Source: an uncultured Roseobacter sp.
GTDB taxonomy: Bacteria; Pseudomonadota; Alphaproteobacteria; Rhodobacterales; Rhodobacteraceae
Direction: 5' to 3'
Assembly (NCBI RefSeq): GCF_947492555.1
Contig: NZ_CANLNE010000001.1
Coordinates: 620,001-684,000 of the forward strand
DNA length: 64,000 nt
The position numbers were made by a program, and so were the translations under genes. Of this stretch, positions 35,324-45,062 are shown in pieces (the first letter of the stretch is position 1; each line of letters opens with the position of its first letter). The notes below the pieces were generated by a model, which did not search any database, was not told the origin of the DNA, and was given only the letters and a program-made list of their open reading frames with translations.

Positions 35324-36619
35324 TCAATCGGCAAAAGGGTCCGTGACGAGGATGGTATCTTCACGTTCCGGTGACGTAGAAAGTAGCGCGACCGGACAGT
35401 TGATCAACTCCTCAACCCGCCGTACATATTTGATCGCATTTGCTGGCAACTCCGCCCAGCTGCGCGCGCCTTCCGTGGACTCCGACCAACCGGGCATTTC
35501 TTCGTAAATCGGGGTGCAGCGCGCCTGATGATCCGCCGCGGTGGGCAGGTAATCCATGCGCACGCCGTCCAGATCGTAGCCAACACATATTTTCAACGTC
35601 TCGAACCCGTCCAGCACGTCCAGCTTGGTGAACGCGATGCCGTTCACGCCGGAGGTGGCACAGGTCTGGCGCACCAGCACCGCGTCAAACCAGCCACAGC
35701 GCCGCTTGCGCCCCGTGACGGTGCCGAACTCATGCCCGCGTTCGCCCAGTCGCTGACCATCGTCATCGTCCAGTTCCGTCGGGAAAGGACCCTCGCCGAC
35801 CCGCGTGGTATAGGCTTTCACGATGCCAAGCACGTAGTTGATCGCCCCCGGGCCAATGCCGACGCCGGTCGCGGCCTGTCCCGCGATCACGTTGGAAGAG
35901 GTCACGAAAGGATATGTGCCAAAATCAATGTCGAGCAGAGCGCCCTGCGCCCCTTCAAAAAGGATGCGTTTACCCGCCTTGCGCTTCTCGTTCAGAACCT
36001 TCCACGCTGGCGCCGCATATTGCAGGATCTCGGGTGCGATCTCGCGCAGCTGCGCCAGCAGCGCGTCGCGGTCCACGGGCTCTATCCCTAAGCCGCGGCG
36101 CAACGGATCATGGTGTTGCAACGCCCGGTCCACACGCGCCTCCAGCGTCGCAGGATCAGCGAGATCGGCCACACGCACGGATCGGCGGCCCACCTTATCC
36201 TCATAGGCCGGCCCGATGCCGCGCCCGGTGGTACCGATCTTGGTACCCTTGCTCGCCGCCTCCTCGCGTGCGCGGTCCAGCTCGCCGTGAATCGGCAGGA
36301 TCAGCGGCGTATTCTCCGCAATCATCAGGGTTTCAGGCGTGATTTCAACGCCTTGCCCTTGGATCGTTTCGATCTCTTTCAACAGATGCCAAGGGTCCAG
36401 CACCACGCCATTGCCAATCACGGAGAGCTTGCCGCCGCGCACCACACCGGACGGCAGCGCATTCAACTTGTAAACCTTGCCATCGATCACCAGCGTGTGG
36501 CCCGCATTGTGACCGCCCTGGAAGCGCGCGATCACATCCGCCCGCTCGGAAAGCCAGTCCACGATCTTGCCTTTTCCCTCATCGCCCCATTGCGCGCCGA
36601 CAACAACGACATTTGCCAT
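35324..36619 (-). CDS. purA: Adenylosuccinate synthetase
   Basis: 431 residues from ATG 36619 ([18 protein letters not shown]), with GGGGA upstream; the GTP-binding GDEGKGK and [10 protein letters not shown] motifs are intact, as is [14 protein letters not shown]. It forms adenylosuccinate from IMP, aspartate and GTP. An in-frame extension to 36724 is rejected because it precedes the conserved N-terminus. Confidence 0.97.
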   Translation of the reverse strand: MANVVVVGAQWGDEGKGKIVDWLSERADVIARFQGGHNAGHTLVIDGKVYKLNALPSGVVRGGKLSVIGNGVVLDPWHLLKEIETIQGQGVEITPETLMIAENTPLILPIHGELDRAREEAASKGTKIGTTGRGIGPAYEDKVGRRSVRVADLADPATLEARVDRALQHHDPLRRGLGIEPVDRDALLAQLREIAPEILQYAAPAWKVLNEKRKAGKRILFEGAQGALLDIDFGTYPFVTSSNVIAGQAATGVGIGPGAINYVLGIVKAYTTRVGEGPFPTELDDDDGQRLGERGHEFGTVTGRKRRCGWFDAVLVRQTCATSGVNGIAFTKLDVLDGFETLKICVGYDLDGVRMDYLPTAADHQARCTPIYEEMPGWSESTEGARSWAELPANAIKYVRRVEELINCPVALLSTSPEREDTILVTDPFAD

Positions 36620-36796
36620 GGCTGGTCCCCTTTGGTGTGTTTCAAACCCGCGCCGGTATAGCGGCAGAGCCCAAGGGGCGAAAGGGCAAAAGAGGCGCGC
36701 CCGTGGGCCGCCAAACGCCTGCATTGACCATGGACTTTGCGTCGTGGGCAGGGATAGTTCTGGGCCAAAGACAACAAGACCGAGGAGCAGGCGACG

Positions 36797-37192
36797 ATGG
36801 GATTTTTCACCCGATGGTTTTTTGCCTTCGCGCTATTGGCGCTGACCTTTAACCCGACGCAATACAATTACATCAACTGGGTGCGGGATTATGGCCATAT
36901 GAACCTGTCGATCGCGGTGCTGCTCGCGCTCTTGCTGGCGATCGGCTACATCATCTACCTGCGCGCCACGCTCCGCTCCATCGGGGCGGCGGGCATGATC
37001 CTGGTTCTGGCGGTGGTGGGCGCCTTGGTTTGGGTGCTTTACGATCTGGGTATCCTGCGGCTCGACAACTCCAGCCTGAACGTCTGGTTGGGGCTTGGGG
37101 CGCTCTCGCTGGTGCTGGGCATCGGGCTCAGCTGGAGCCATGTACGCCGCGCGCTGTCTGGGCAGTCGGATGTAGATGACATTGATGACTAG
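36797..37192 (+). CDS. Four-helix membrane protein (DUF6524-like)
   Basis: 131 residues with four hydrophobic helices and an acidic C-terminal tail (QSDVDDIDD). The N-terminus [20 protein letters not shown] is distinctive and, I believe, typical of DUF6524, though I cannot confirm this. An AGGAG-like site (GAGGAGCAGG) precedes ATG 36797. Function unknown. Confidence 0.65.
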   Translation: MGFFTRWFFAFALLALTFNPTQYNYINWVRDYGHMNLSIAVLLALLLAIGYIIYLRATLRSIGAAGMILVLAVVGALVWVLYDLGILRLDNSSLNVWLGLGALSLVLGIGLSWSHVRRALSGQSDVDDIDD

Positions 37193-37279
37193 GGCGGCGG
37201 GCTTCATCGACAAAGGCGCCAATGTGATTGGCGCATGTCAGGTCTCAGCGCTAAACTGATCGGCAAAGGAGATCACCCG

Positions 37280-37498
37280 ATGCCCCGCACACCTGATAAA
37301 CCCAAAGATTTTCAGAAGTTTTACTATGCCAAAGTCGGCCTCGGCGAAGGCTGCGGGTGCGCGGAACGTGTCATTGACATGCATGAATTTGATCGCCTCG
37401 CAGGCAAGCCAAAACTGCACCTGCCGCGATTGCCCCAAAAAGGCGCGTGGCGGCGATTTCTCAACAAGGCAGGGCTGACTTCGCGGCCCAAAACCTGA
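37280..37498 (+). CDS. Small conserved-looking hypothetical protein
   Basis: 72 residues from ATG 37280, which has a strong AAAGGAG site eight bases upstream; an in-frame ATG at 37235 lacks one. It has a GEGCGCAERV segment with two cysteines two residues apart and a basic C-terminus. No membrane helix or signal. Ends 17 bases from the convergent nitrile hydratase accessory gene. Family not recognised. Confidence 0.5.
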   Translation: MPRTPDKPKDFQKFYYAKVGLGEGCGCAERVIDMHEFDRLAGKPKLHLPRLPQKGAWRRFLNKAGLTSRPKT

Positions 37499-37514
37499 CA
37501 CCAGGTCCAGCATC

Positions 37515-37850
37515 TCACCGCTTTTCGGACATTTCCTGCTCCAGGGTCACCGGCGCGCCATGCGGTGTGCTGCGATAAGCCCGTTCCCAGGCATTTTTTA
37601 TCTCTGCAACATCCCGGAGATCAGCCAAGTCCTTGCTGGCCAAGAACTGCTCCAGCGTCTCCAGCCATGCTGTGAAGTAATCATCCCCGCCATCGAGTTC
37701 CTTGGCCAGCCCGTTCTTTTTCAGCGTCACCCCAAAGCGGCTTGCCCACTCCGGCCAGTCAAAATGACCTGCTTCGTTCAGATGCACGGTGAGGGCAAAG
37801 ACCTGCGCATGCCAGGGTTCGGTGAAAGCGGGGTCCGGCGCGTCCGTCAT
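37515..37850 (-). CDS. Nitrile hydratase accessory/activator protein
   Basis: 111 residues from ATG 37850, which overlaps the beta-subunit stop by four bases. The sequence (FTEPWHAQVFALTVHLNEAG, then FDWPEWASRFG, then YFTAWLETLEQFL) matches the small self-subunit-swapping activator that loads cobalt into the alpha subunit. Third gene of the operon alpha-beta-activator, the order usual in cobalt-type enzymes. Confidence 0.85.
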   Translation of the reverse strand: MTDAPDPAFTEPWHAQVFALTVHLNEAGHFDWPEWASRFGVTLKKNGLAKELDGGDDYFTAWLETLEQFLASKDLADLRDVAEIKNAWERAYRSTPHGAPVTLEQEMSEKR

Positions 37851-38518
37851 GCCGGGGCCAGATAGCTCTGCCACAGATCGAGCACGACCTCGTCACGAGG
37901 ATGTTCGGGATGCGCCCAAAGCTCTGACGCCGGGAAGGCCACCGCGTAAAGCGGTTCCGCCGCATCCCCCAGCCGGTGCGCGGAGCTGTCCGGCAGAATA
38001 TGCGTGCCATGATACCGCACAACGCGTCCCGTGGCCCCTGCGGCATAGCGGGGCAACCGCGTGTGTCCACCATCGACCAAGGCATTGGCGGCAAGGCGGC
38101 GGGTGCGCACGGCATCTCCGGGTTGAAACGCTGGCGCGATATCGCTGGGGCGGTCGGCAGGACCACCGGCGGCCAAAACGGACGGAACGGCAGCAGCCTT
38201 GAGCGTTTTATCGGCGCTGGGGCTTGGCGCGGGCGCTTGGCCGGCCAGTTCCTCACGGCTCACCAGCTTGGCCTCAACCAGCAGATCCGCCAGGCCCGCC
38301 ATCCACTTTTCGTAGTAGGAAAACCGCGTGTAATCCATCGGCGCCAGTCGTTCACGCGCGTGTCGTGACACGTCGATGTTCCACGCCCCATGTGCGGCAG
38401 ACGCCAGGGTGATGGCCAGGGCGCGCTTGTGCCAGTCGGCATGGAACACGGTGCCCTCCTCTTCGGGGACCACCGGCCCGTCACCATAGCGCCCGCCCAT
38501 GTCATGCGGGCGGCTCAT
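37847..38518 (-). CDS. Nitrile hydratase beta subunit
   Basis: 223 residues, starting [20 protein letters not shown], the typical beta-subunit N-terminus, and with an SH3-like C-terminal domain ([12 protein letters not shown], then [16 protein letters not shown]). It completes the active site with the alpha subunit. Start overlaps the alpha stop by four bases. Confidence 0.92.
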   Translation of the reverse strand: MSRPHDMGGRYGDGPVVPEEEGTVFHADWHKRALAITLASAAHGAWNIDVSRHARERLAPMDYTRFSYYEKWMAGLADLLVEAKLVSREELAGQAPAPSPSADKTLKAAAVPSVLAAGGPADRPSDIAPAFQPGDAVRTRRLAANALVDGGHTRLPRYAAGATGRVVRYHGTHILPDSSAHRLGDAAEPLYAVAFPASELWAHPEHPRDEVVLDLWQSYLAPA

Positions 38519-39141
38519 GGCGCGGACCGCCCAACCGGCAGCGCAAGCCCGGTGCCGATCATGCTGTCGCGGGTGACCAGATCCATCAGCGCCGCCTCGT
38601 CCATGCCGTCGCTGCCTGCGGGGCGCTCGGGGATCACCAGATACCGCACCTCTGCCGTCGAATCCCAGACCCGAACGGCGGTGTCCTCTGGCAGCGCCAC
38701 CCCGAAATCGGCCAGTACGGCGCGCGGCTCACGCACGGCGCGGGCGCGGTAGGCATCGGATTTATACCACCCCGGCGGAATGCCCAAAAGCGGCCAAGGG
38801 TAACAGCTGCACAGGGTACAGACGACCATATTGTGAACATCGGCTGTGTTCTCCACCGCCACCATATGTTCGCCCTGCCGACCATAGTATCCCATCTCGG
38901 ACACTACCGCCGTTGCATCCTCCAGCAGCGCTGTTTTGAACGCCGGATCGCGCCACGCACGGGCGACGACATGGGCACCGTTGCGCGGACCGATCTTGTT
39001 TTCATAGGTGTCGATGATGACGTCGAGCGCGGCTGGATCAATCAACCCCTTTTGGGTCAAAATCGTCTCCAACGCCTTGACGCGCAGCGCCGGATCCGGC
39101 GGCAACAGGCTATGCGGGTGGTCGGGATCATCATGAGGCAT
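38515..39141 (-). CDS. Nitrile hydratase alpha subunit, cobalt type
   Basis: 208 residues. The metal claw VCTLCSC has Cys108, Cys111 and Cys113; Thr after the first Cys indicates a cobalt centre (iron enzymes have Ser). The enzyme hydrates nitriles to amides in the cytoplasm. First gene of the operon. No amidase or aldoxime dehydratase gene is adjacent, so the fate of the amide is unknown. Confidence 0.92.
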   Translation of the reverse strand: MPHDDPDHPHSLLPPDPALRVKALETILTQKGLIDPAALDVIIDTYENKIGPRNGAHVVARAWRDPAFKTALLEDATAVVSEMGYYGRQGEHMVAVENTADVHNMVVCTLCSCYPWPLLGIPPGWYKSDAYRARAVREPRAVLADFGVALPEDTAVRVWDSTAEVRYLVIPERPAGSDGMDEAALMDLVTRDSMIGTGLALPVGRSAP

Positions 39142-39464
39142 GGCGTGACTTTGGAGCCCTCCTTCGACGTTGTCCAGCGCTTACCCGCCGGACTTATCCA
39201 CAGGCCGGATTTTCACGGCGATTTTCCCCGCAAAACGTGCTATGTACTTTTCACGAAGTGAGTCTGCAGCGCCTCAATTCCAGGATAACCCTCTTAACAG
39301 GTGCGCATGTGAGAACAGCTTCAGCGGACCGTCGCCCGGCGGATTGATCAGGCGGCGGTCTCGGCTTGTGGTCTGGACCTGTCCTCCCGGCAATCCTCCC
39401 TTGCGGGGGGGGCGAAACTTGCCTAGATACCCCGAAGGCAAAACCGAAACGCATTGAGACATTC
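39142..39464. other. 323-base intergenic region between nthA-type gene and secG
   Basis: Divergent promoters of the nitrile hydratase operon and secG-pyrG are expected here. It contains one perfect DnaA-box sequence TTATCCACA (39194-39202). No other DnaA box, AT-rich unwinding region or gene is apparent, so I do not call an origin. Confidence 0.4.
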
Positions 39465-39830
39465 ATGGAAAACGTCGTTCTGATCGTCCACCTCATTCTG
39501 GCGCTGAGCCTGATTGCCGTTGTGCTCATGCAGCGCTCCGAAGGCGGTGGGCTGGGCATGGGCGGCGGTGGCGGCGGCGCCATGTCGGGCCGGGCTGCTG
39601 CAACGGCGCTTGGCAAGGTGACCTGGCTGCTGGCCATTGCTTTCATCTGCACCTCGATCACGCTGACGATTTTTGCCGCAGAAAACGCCTCCGGTTCCTC
39701 CGTTGTGGATCGCCTCGGCGTGACCCCACCGGCGTTGAACGAACCCGCCTCCCCTGCGGTGCCGGAAGGCGATTTGCTGCTGCCCCCCGCGCCGGGTGAC
39801 AATGCGCCCCTGGTTCCGACCGCCGATTAA
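39465..39830 (+). CDS. secG: Preprotein translocase subunit SecG
   Basis: 121 residues from ATG 39465. Two membrane helices flank the LMQRSEGGGLGMGGGGGGAM loop that is characteristic of SecG. The C-terminal tail is Pro/Ala-rich and longer than in E. coli, as is common in alphaproteobacteria. SecG assists SecYEG-dependent export. It precedes pyrG, a frequent pairing. Confidence 0.94.
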   Translation: MENVVLIVHLILALSLIAVVLMQRSEGGGLGMGGGGGGAMSGRAAATALGKVTWLLAIAFICTSITLTIFAAENASGSSVVDRLGVTPPALNEPASPAVPEGDLLLPPAPGDNAPLVPTAD

Positions 39831-40002
39831 CGCCTAACTACAACCCCTTGCGGATGCGAGATGTTTTGCAACATCATGTTGCGGCACGTCTTGCCATCTG
39901 CGCCCGAATCCTGTTAGCCTTAAGTCCCGTGGACCTGCGACTTTCGCAGCTCGCCTGGATCGGCTTTTTTGACCGTAAAGATGCACGGGAGCATATCAGA
40001 CC

Positions 40003-41649
40003 ATGGCACGTTATATCTTTATCACCGGTGGTGTGGTGTCCTCCCTCGGCAAGGGGCTTTCCTCCGCCGCGCTGGGGGCCTTGCTTCAGGCGCGCGGCTT
40101 TTCGGTGCGGTTGCGCAAGCTTGATCCCTATCTGAACGTCGATCCCGGCACGATGTCGCCTTTTGAGCACGGCGAGGTTTTCGTGACCGACGACGGCGCA
40201 GAGACCGACCTTGACCTTGGTCATTATGAGCGCTTTACCGGTGTGCCCGCCCGTAACACCGATTCCGTTTCCTCCGGGCGCATCTATTCCACCGTGCTCG
40301 AAAAGGAACGGCGCGGCGATTATCTCGGCAAGACCATTCAGGTGGTGCCGCATGTCACCAACGAGATCAAAGCCTTTCTGGACGTGGGCGATGACGAGGT
40401 TGATTTCATGCTCTGCGAGATCGGCGGCACCGTGGGCGATATCGAGGGGCTGCCGTTCTTCGAGGCGATCCGCCAATACGCCCATGACAAACCCCGCGGG
40501 CAGTGCATCTTCATGCATCTGACCCTGCTGCCCTATCTCGCCGCCTCAGGTGAGTTGAAGACCAAGCCGACCCAGCATTCGGTGAAGGAGCTGCAATCCA
40601 TCGGGATCGCGCCGGATATTCTGGTCTGCCGCTCCGAACATCATATCCCCGAAAAGGAACGCGAGAAGATCGCGCTCTTCTGCAACGTGCGCAAGGAGGC
40701 CGTGGTGGCGGCCTATGATCTCAAGACGATCTATGACGCCCCCTTGGCCTACCATGAACAGGGGCTGGATCAGGCGGTGCTGGATGCCTTCGACATCTCG
40801 CCTGCTCCGCGTCCCGATCTGACCGTCTGGCAGGATGTCTCCGACCGGGTACACAACCCCGAAGGCGAGGTTAAAGTCGCGATTGTCGGTAAATACACGC
40901 AGCTTGAGGACGCCTATAAATCCATTGCCGAAGCGCTGAGCCACGGCGGCATGGCTAATCGCGTCAAGGTCAAGGTGGAGTGGGTGGACGCGGAGGTCTT
41001 TGACCAGGCTGATGACGTCGCACCGCATCTTGAGGGGTTTCACGCGATCCTTGTACCGGGTGGCTTTGGCGAGCGCGGCACAGAAGGCAAGATCAAGGCC
41101 GCGGAATTCGCCCGCACCCGTAAGGTGCCCTACCTGGGCATCTGTCTTGGCATGCAGATGGCGGTGATCGAGGCGGCACGCAATGTGGCCGACATCAAGA
41201 CGGCGGGCTCAGAGGAATTCGACCACGAATCCGGGAAGAAGCGTTTTGAACCAGTGGTTTACCACCTCAAAGAATGGGTTCAGGGCAACGCGAAGGTCAG
41301 CCGCAAGGTCGAGGATGACAAGGGCGGCACCATGCGATTGGGCGCCTATGACGCGGTGCTGACCGATGGGTCGAAGGTGGCAGAGGTTTACGGCACCACA
41401 ACCATCGATGAACGTCATCGCCATCGCTACGAGGTCGACATTAAGTATCGTGATAAACTGGAGAGCGCGGGCCTATGCTTTTCAGGCATGTCCCCCGATG
41501 GGAAACTGCCCGAGATTGTGGAATGGCCGGATCATCCATGGTTCATCGGCGTGCAATTCCACCCGGAACTTAAATCCAAGCCCTTTGACCCGCACCCATT
41601 GTTCAAGGATTTTGTACGGGCGGCCAAGGATATCAGCCGCCTCGTCTGA
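40003..41649 (+). CDS. pyrG: CTP synthase
   Basis: 548 residues. The N-terminal amidoligase has [20 protein letters not shown]; the C-terminal class-I glutaminase has [16 protein letters not shown] with the catalytic Cys, and a terminal [15 protein letters not shown] with the catalytic His. It converts UTP to CTP using glutamine and ATP. Downstream of secG after 172 bases. Confidence 0.97.
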   Translation: MARYIFITGGVVSSLGKGLSSAALGALLQARGFSVRLRKLDPYLNVDPGTMSPFEHGEVFVTDDGAETDLDLGHYERFTGVPARNTDSVSSGRIYSTVLEKERRGDYLGKTIQVVPHVTNEIKAFLDVGDDEVDFMLCEIGGTVGDIEGLPFFEAIRQYAHDKPRGQCIFMHLTLLPYLAASGELKTKPTQHSVKELQSIGIAPDILVCRSEHHIPEKEREKIALFCNVRKEAVVAAYDLKTIYDAPLAYHEQGLDQAVLDAFDISPAPRPDLTVWQDVSDRVHNPEGEVKVAIVGKYTQLEDAYKSIAEALSHGGMANRVKVKVEWVDAEVFDQADDVAPHLEGFHAILVPGGFGERGTEGKIKAAEFARTRKVPYLGICLGMQMAVIEAARNVADIKTAGSEEFDHESGKKRFEPVVYHLKEWVQGNAKVSRKVEDDKGGTMRLGAYDAVLTDGSKVAEVYGTTTIDERHRHRYEVDIKYRDKLESAGLCFSGMSPDGKLPEIVEWPDHPWFIGVQFHPELKSKPFDPHPLFKDFVRAAKDISRLV

Positions 41650-41655
41650 AACCGG

Positions 41656-42327
41656 TCAGGCCGCACCCAAAACGCGTCGCCTGACAGCGGCAAAGCCCAA
41701 ACCGGCAAGCCCCACCAGAAGCAGCCACCCATTGGCCGGGAGCGGAACGGGTGTGATCTCGTTGTTAGTACCGGACGCTGCCCGTACGGAAGATGGCTCT
41801 ACGACGGTGAAATAGTTGATCGCATCGAAGTAGAACAACGCCACGTCGTCCTTTTCCTGAAGAGAGCCGAATTCGTCCTTTGCGAACGTCAGTTGCACGG
41901 TATCGCCGATATTGGTCCCACCGGAAATCGACTGCGTCAGCCCCAGCATGATGTTAAAGGCGGCTTCAGAAAACGTGCCGAAAAATTCGCCCCCAGCGCT
42001 CGCGCTGTTACAATCGAACCCACCAACAGAACAAGATTCGCTCGTTGCCCGTGTTGCGTCACCATCCGGCCCCGGTGTTCCTTTGGCTGAGAAATTGATC
42101 AGACTGCCGACCTCGAGCCCCCTCAATCCGTTGTCGAAACCCCAGATGTTCTCATCATCCGACATGAAGGGCTTATCAAGAAGCACATCACCGGTGTCGT
42201 TGTGGAGAACCGTGGCGTCAGAAAAACCGTAGGACTCAAACCGCAATGTCAGGTCGTACTCGAACATCGATGCGGCCTGCGCAGATGTCGAGAAGACGCA
42301 AAAAGCAGCAATCAAGGGAAGGCGCAT
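41656..42327 (-). CDS. Secreted protein with VPLPA-CTERM sorting signal
   Basis: 223 residues from ATG 42327 (GTG 42342 is possible). A signal peptide (MRLPLIAAFCVFSTSAQAAS) opens the chain and the exosortase-type signal closes it: VPLPANGW, a hydrophobic helix, then an Arg cluster (RRR). The middle is a beta-rich domain with two nearby Cys (SESCSVGGFDCNS). Such proteins are cut at the C-terminal signal and handled by an exosortase, which is not encoded here. Function unknown; surface or extracellular matrix location is inferred. Confidence 0.8.
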   Translation of the reverse strand: MRLPLIAAFCVFSTSAQAASMFEYDLTLRFESYGFSDATVLHNDTGDVLLDKPFMSDDENIWGFDNGLRGLEVGSLINFSAKGTPGPDGDATRATSESCSVGGFDCNSASAGGEFFGTFSEAAFNIMLGLTQSISGGTNIGDTVQLTFAKDEFGSLQEKDDVALFYFDAINYFTVVEPSSVRAASGTNNEITPVPLPANGWLLLVGLAGLGFAAVRRRVLGAA

Positions 42328-42390
42328 AGGAATAATACTCACATTTACCAGTCGGAAGTCAGAATGGCGCGTCAGGCAGAACGCCGACCG

Positions 42391-42412
42391 CTCGTTAATT
42401 ATGGTTAACGAG
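42391..42412 (-). promoter_or_regulatory. Inverted repeat with CtrA-like half-site upstream of the VPLPA-CTERM gene
   Basis: CTCGTTAA and TTAACGAG form a perfect 8-bp inverted repeat with a six-base loop. Read on the minus strand it contains TTAACCAT followed by TTAA, close to the CtrA recognition sequence of alphaproteobacteria. It lies about 50-85 bases before the likely start codons, a suitable position for an operator. Confidence 0.5.
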
Positions 42413-42657
42413 CGTGGTGCGGATCGCCTAGGCATTCTGAATGGATAGGCGCGTTTCCGACCAAATAGACGGATATGCGCGTAAAGTTGCGCAACAGTTT
42501 AAATTTCTACCTGAGATTATTCTTGAAACGCGAACAATAAGTCTGCAGCGCGTTTCGTCAATCGACTCAGGCCGTACTAACTAGACCAAAGAGACGGGGT
42601 CCTCTTTCCCATGTGATTGGCGTTGCGCGCGCCGGGTCATACGTTACACCGGCCTTC
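42413..42657. other. Intergenic region before rlmJ with an 8-bp inverted repeat
   Basis: With the upstream operator region this makes a 315-base gene-free stretch between two divergent genes. GAAACGCG (42525-42532) and CGCGTTTC (42549-42556) form a stem over 16 bases. AT-rich sequence around 42500-42545 may hold promoters for rlmJ. No RNA gene recognised. Confidence 0.4.
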
Positions 42658-43446
42658 ATGCTGAGCTATCAACATATTTATCACGCGGGCAATCTCGCAG
42701 ACGTTCACAAGCATGGCTTGCTGGCGTGGATATTGAACTATCTGACGGCGAAGGCCAAACCGCTCACCTACATCGAAACCCATGCGGGTCGGGCGCTTTA
42801 CGATCTGCAGGATGCGGCAGCGATCAAGACTGGCGAGGCAGCAGCAGGCATTGGCAAGGTGGCGTCCTGGTTTGACGATACACATCCGCTGACCGAAGCG
42901 CTGACGGCGGCGCGCGCCACTCACGGTCCGCATAGCTATGCAGGTTCGCCATTGATTGCCGCGCACCTGCTGCGACCTGATGACAGGATGCATCTGGCTG
43001 AGCTGCACCCAGGTGAACACGCCGCCCTCGACTTCGCGCTCTCCAGCTTCCCGGCAAAATGCTACCAGCAGGACGGTTTTGAACTGGCCCATTCGCTGAT
43101 CCCCCCGACCCCTCGGCGCGGTTTTATGCTGATCGATCCCAGCTACGAAATCAAAAGGGACTATGCGGATATCCCGCGGCACATCGCCGGTTTCGCGCGA
43201 GCATGGAATGTTGGAATCATTTGCCTCTGGTATCCGATACTGACCGCCCAAAGCCATTTGCCAATGCTCACCGCGCTAGAGAAAGCACACCCGGGGGCGT
43301 TCCGGCACGAGGTTCGATTTCCGCCTGCCCGCAAAGGTCATGGCATGATGGGTTCCGGCATGTTCGTAATCAACCCGCCCTACGGGCTTGAGACTGAAGC
43401 CACCCGTGTCTCGGACCGCTTCGCAACTCTTACCGCAGATAGATGA
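42658..43446 (+). CDS. rlmJ: 23S rRNA (adenine-2030-N6)-methyltransferase RlmJ
   Basis: 262 residues from ATG 42658 (MLSYQHIYHAGNLADVHKHG, the diagnostic RlmJ N-terminus). The catalytic motif is IDPSYE at 159-164, where many family members have DPPYE. It methylates a single adenosine of 23S rRNA. An upstream in-frame extension to 42613 is rejected. Divergent from the VPLPA-CTERM gene. Confidence 0.93.
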   Translation: MLSYQHIYHAGNLADVHKHGLLAWILNYLTAKAKPLTYIETHAGRALYDLQDAAAIKTGEAAAGIGKVASWFDDTHPLTEALTAARATHGPHSYAGSPLIAAHLLRPDDRMHLAELHPGEHAALDFALSSFPAKCYQQDGFELAHSLIPPTPRRGFMLIDPSYEIKRDYADIPRHIAGFARAWNVGIICLWYPILTAQSHLPMLTALEKAHPGAFRHEVRFPPARKGHGMMGSGMFVINPPYGLETEATRVSDRFATLTADR

Positions 43447-43483
43447 TTGCCCTCTAGGCAGGCCCGCGATTGCGTGCCAAGAT

Positions 43484-44140
43484 ATGCTTATGCGCTTGAG
43501 CCTAACGCTGACGTTCCTGACCTTTGGCCATATGGCGGCGGCCTGTGAAACACCCGTTTGTCTGGTTGATCCGGACGCTCTTGCACTGACCCGCATCATC
43601 ACCTTTGAAGACACCCAGTCCAGCCGTGGCCCCGGCCATCTGGTAAAGGACCTCCTCGTTTTGGAGGGAGCGACCTTCGGAGAGCGGTTCGCAGGGCAGA
43701 TCCTGGCGCCCGAGGGGGATCATGACCAGTTTACCGGCATCGTCCTGCCGCCGCTGACGGTGGTCGCTGGCGAAGCAGGGCAAAACCTCTCCGTCGTTTT
43801 CCTGCAAGGTAACAACGTGCTCAACGGCTACGGCGTCGCCGGTTACCCAAAACGGCACGCGCAGGGCGAAGGTGCCATCGCCTTTCTCTTCGACGATGAT
43901 CAATCCGCCCTGTCGTTTCAGCTGCGTGGAGGCGAGGCCGGATCGGCCAGTGCCGTCTTCTATCACCGCAGCGGACAGGAAATCATGCGCATGGACCTGC
44001 CGCCCGTTGGCGAGAACGCCTTTGGCTTCATACGCGCCACCGGCGACGCCGATATCGCAGGCGTCGTCATCACCAACACCGATCCGCAGGGTCTGGCATT
44101 GGACAACATCCGCTTTGGAAAGAACCCGGAACTCAGCTGA
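43484..44140 (+). CDS. Secreted protein of unknown function, beta-rich
   Basis: 218 residues from ATG 43484 with a short signal peptide (to AAACETP), a Cys pair near the mature N-terminus (CETPVC), and a C-terminal half ending ITNTDPQGLALDNIRFGKNP, the kind of ending seen in secreted lectin/jelly-roll or PEP-CTERM-associated proteins, though no sorting signal is present. It is followed after six bases by the first TerB-like gene. Confidence 0.65.
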   Translation: MLMRLSLTLTFLTFGHMAAACETPVCLVDPDALALTRIITFEDTQSSRGPGHLVKDLLVLEGATFGERFAGQILAPEGDHDQFTGIVLPPLTVVAGEAGQNLSVVFLQGNNVLNGYGVAGYPKRHAQGEGAIAFLFDDDQSALSFQLRGGEAGSASAVFYHRSGQEIMRMDLPPVGENAFGFIRATGDADIAGVVITNTDPQGLALDNIRFGKNPELS

Positions 44141-44146
44141 CCCCAT

Positions 44147-44584
44147 ATGTTTGAACGCCTCTTCCCCCGCAGAAAACCCGACCCGAAACCGCTGCCGCAG
44201 CCCAATGCACAACTTGCCTTGGGGGCCCTGCTGGTACGCGTTGCAATGGCGGATCATAACTATCAGGCCTCGGAAGTCGGGCAGATTGACAAGATCCTGT
44301 CCGCCACCTTCGATCTCAAACCGCTGGAGGCGGCCAAGCTGCGGGCCACCTGCGAGGCCCTGGAGCGGCATGCGCCCGGCACACCCGAGTTTGCCCAGAT
44401 ACTGCGAGACGAGGTGGCCTATGACGACCGCAAGGCGCTGGCTGATGCGATGTGGTCCGTCGCACTGGCGGATGGGGAGCGCGATGTGGATGAAGAGGTT
44501 CAACTGATGGCCATCGAAACGGCTCTTGGTCTGACCGACGAGGATATTGCCGCGGCCCGCCAAAATGCCCTGACGCCAAAGTGA
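44147..44584 (+). CDS. TerB-family protein (first of two)
   Basis: 145 residues. An all-helical fold with the TerB pattern: ALGALLVRVAMADHNYQASE near residues 22-41 and MWSVALADGERDVDEE near 102-117, acidic loops that bind metal in tellurite-resistance TerB. The role outside tellurite operons is unclear. It has a paralogue 37 bases downstream. Confidence 0.8.
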   Translation: MFERLFPRRKPDPKPLPQPNAQLALGALLVRVAMADHNYQASEVGQIDKILSATFDLKPLEAAKLRATCEALERHAPGTPEFAQILRDEVAYDDRKALADAMWSVALADGERDVDEEVQLMAIETALGLTDEDIAAARQNALTPK

Positions 44585-44621
44585 TATTGGCAGTCGGGCG
44601 AAACCTGACTATATCGCGCTT

Positions 44622-45062
44622 ATGTTTGGAGAACTCTTAAAGCGCTTGACGCAGCCCGGCGACGACGCGCTCCCCGATGAGGATGCGCGGCTGGCCCTGA
44701 CCGCCCTGCTGGTCCGTGTTGCACGGTCCGACAATGATTACAGTGCAGGTGAAAAGGACCGGATCGACCAGATCATCGCACATCGCTACGGGCTTGGCCC
44801 CGGGGCCACATCTGCCCTGCGCTCCGAGGCGGAAGCGCTTGAAGCCGAAGCCCCCGATACTGTGCGGTTCACCCGGTCCATCAAGGATGCTGTGCCTTAC
44901 GAGGAACGGCGCGCCGTGGTGCAGGCGCTCTGGCAGGTGGTGTTGGCCGATGGGTCCCGCGCGCAGGAAGAAGACGCGCTTGTACGTATGGTCACCAATT
45001 TCCTCGGGATCAGCGATCGTGATTCCGCCCTGGCACGTCAGGCAGTTGACGGCGGCGCATGA
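44622..45062 (+). CDS. TerB-family protein (second of two)
   Basis: 146 residues, clearly paralogous to the preceding gene (ALTALLVRVARSDNDYSAGE and LWQVVLADGSRAQEEDAL correspond). Its stop overlaps the start of the next gene by four bases, which couples it to a PhnD-like protein. No other ter genes are present. Confidence 0.82.
   Translation: MFGELLKRLTQPGDDALPDEDARLALTALLVRVARSDNDYSAGEKDRIDQIIAHRYGLGPGATSALRSEAEALEAEAPDTVRFTRSIKDAVPYEERRAVVQALWQVVLADGSRAQEEDALVRMVTNFLGISDRDSALARQAVDGGA

Noticed and set aside
39194-39202. Perfect DnaA box before secG.
   Set aside because: A single box without a cluster or AT-rich region does not make an origin.
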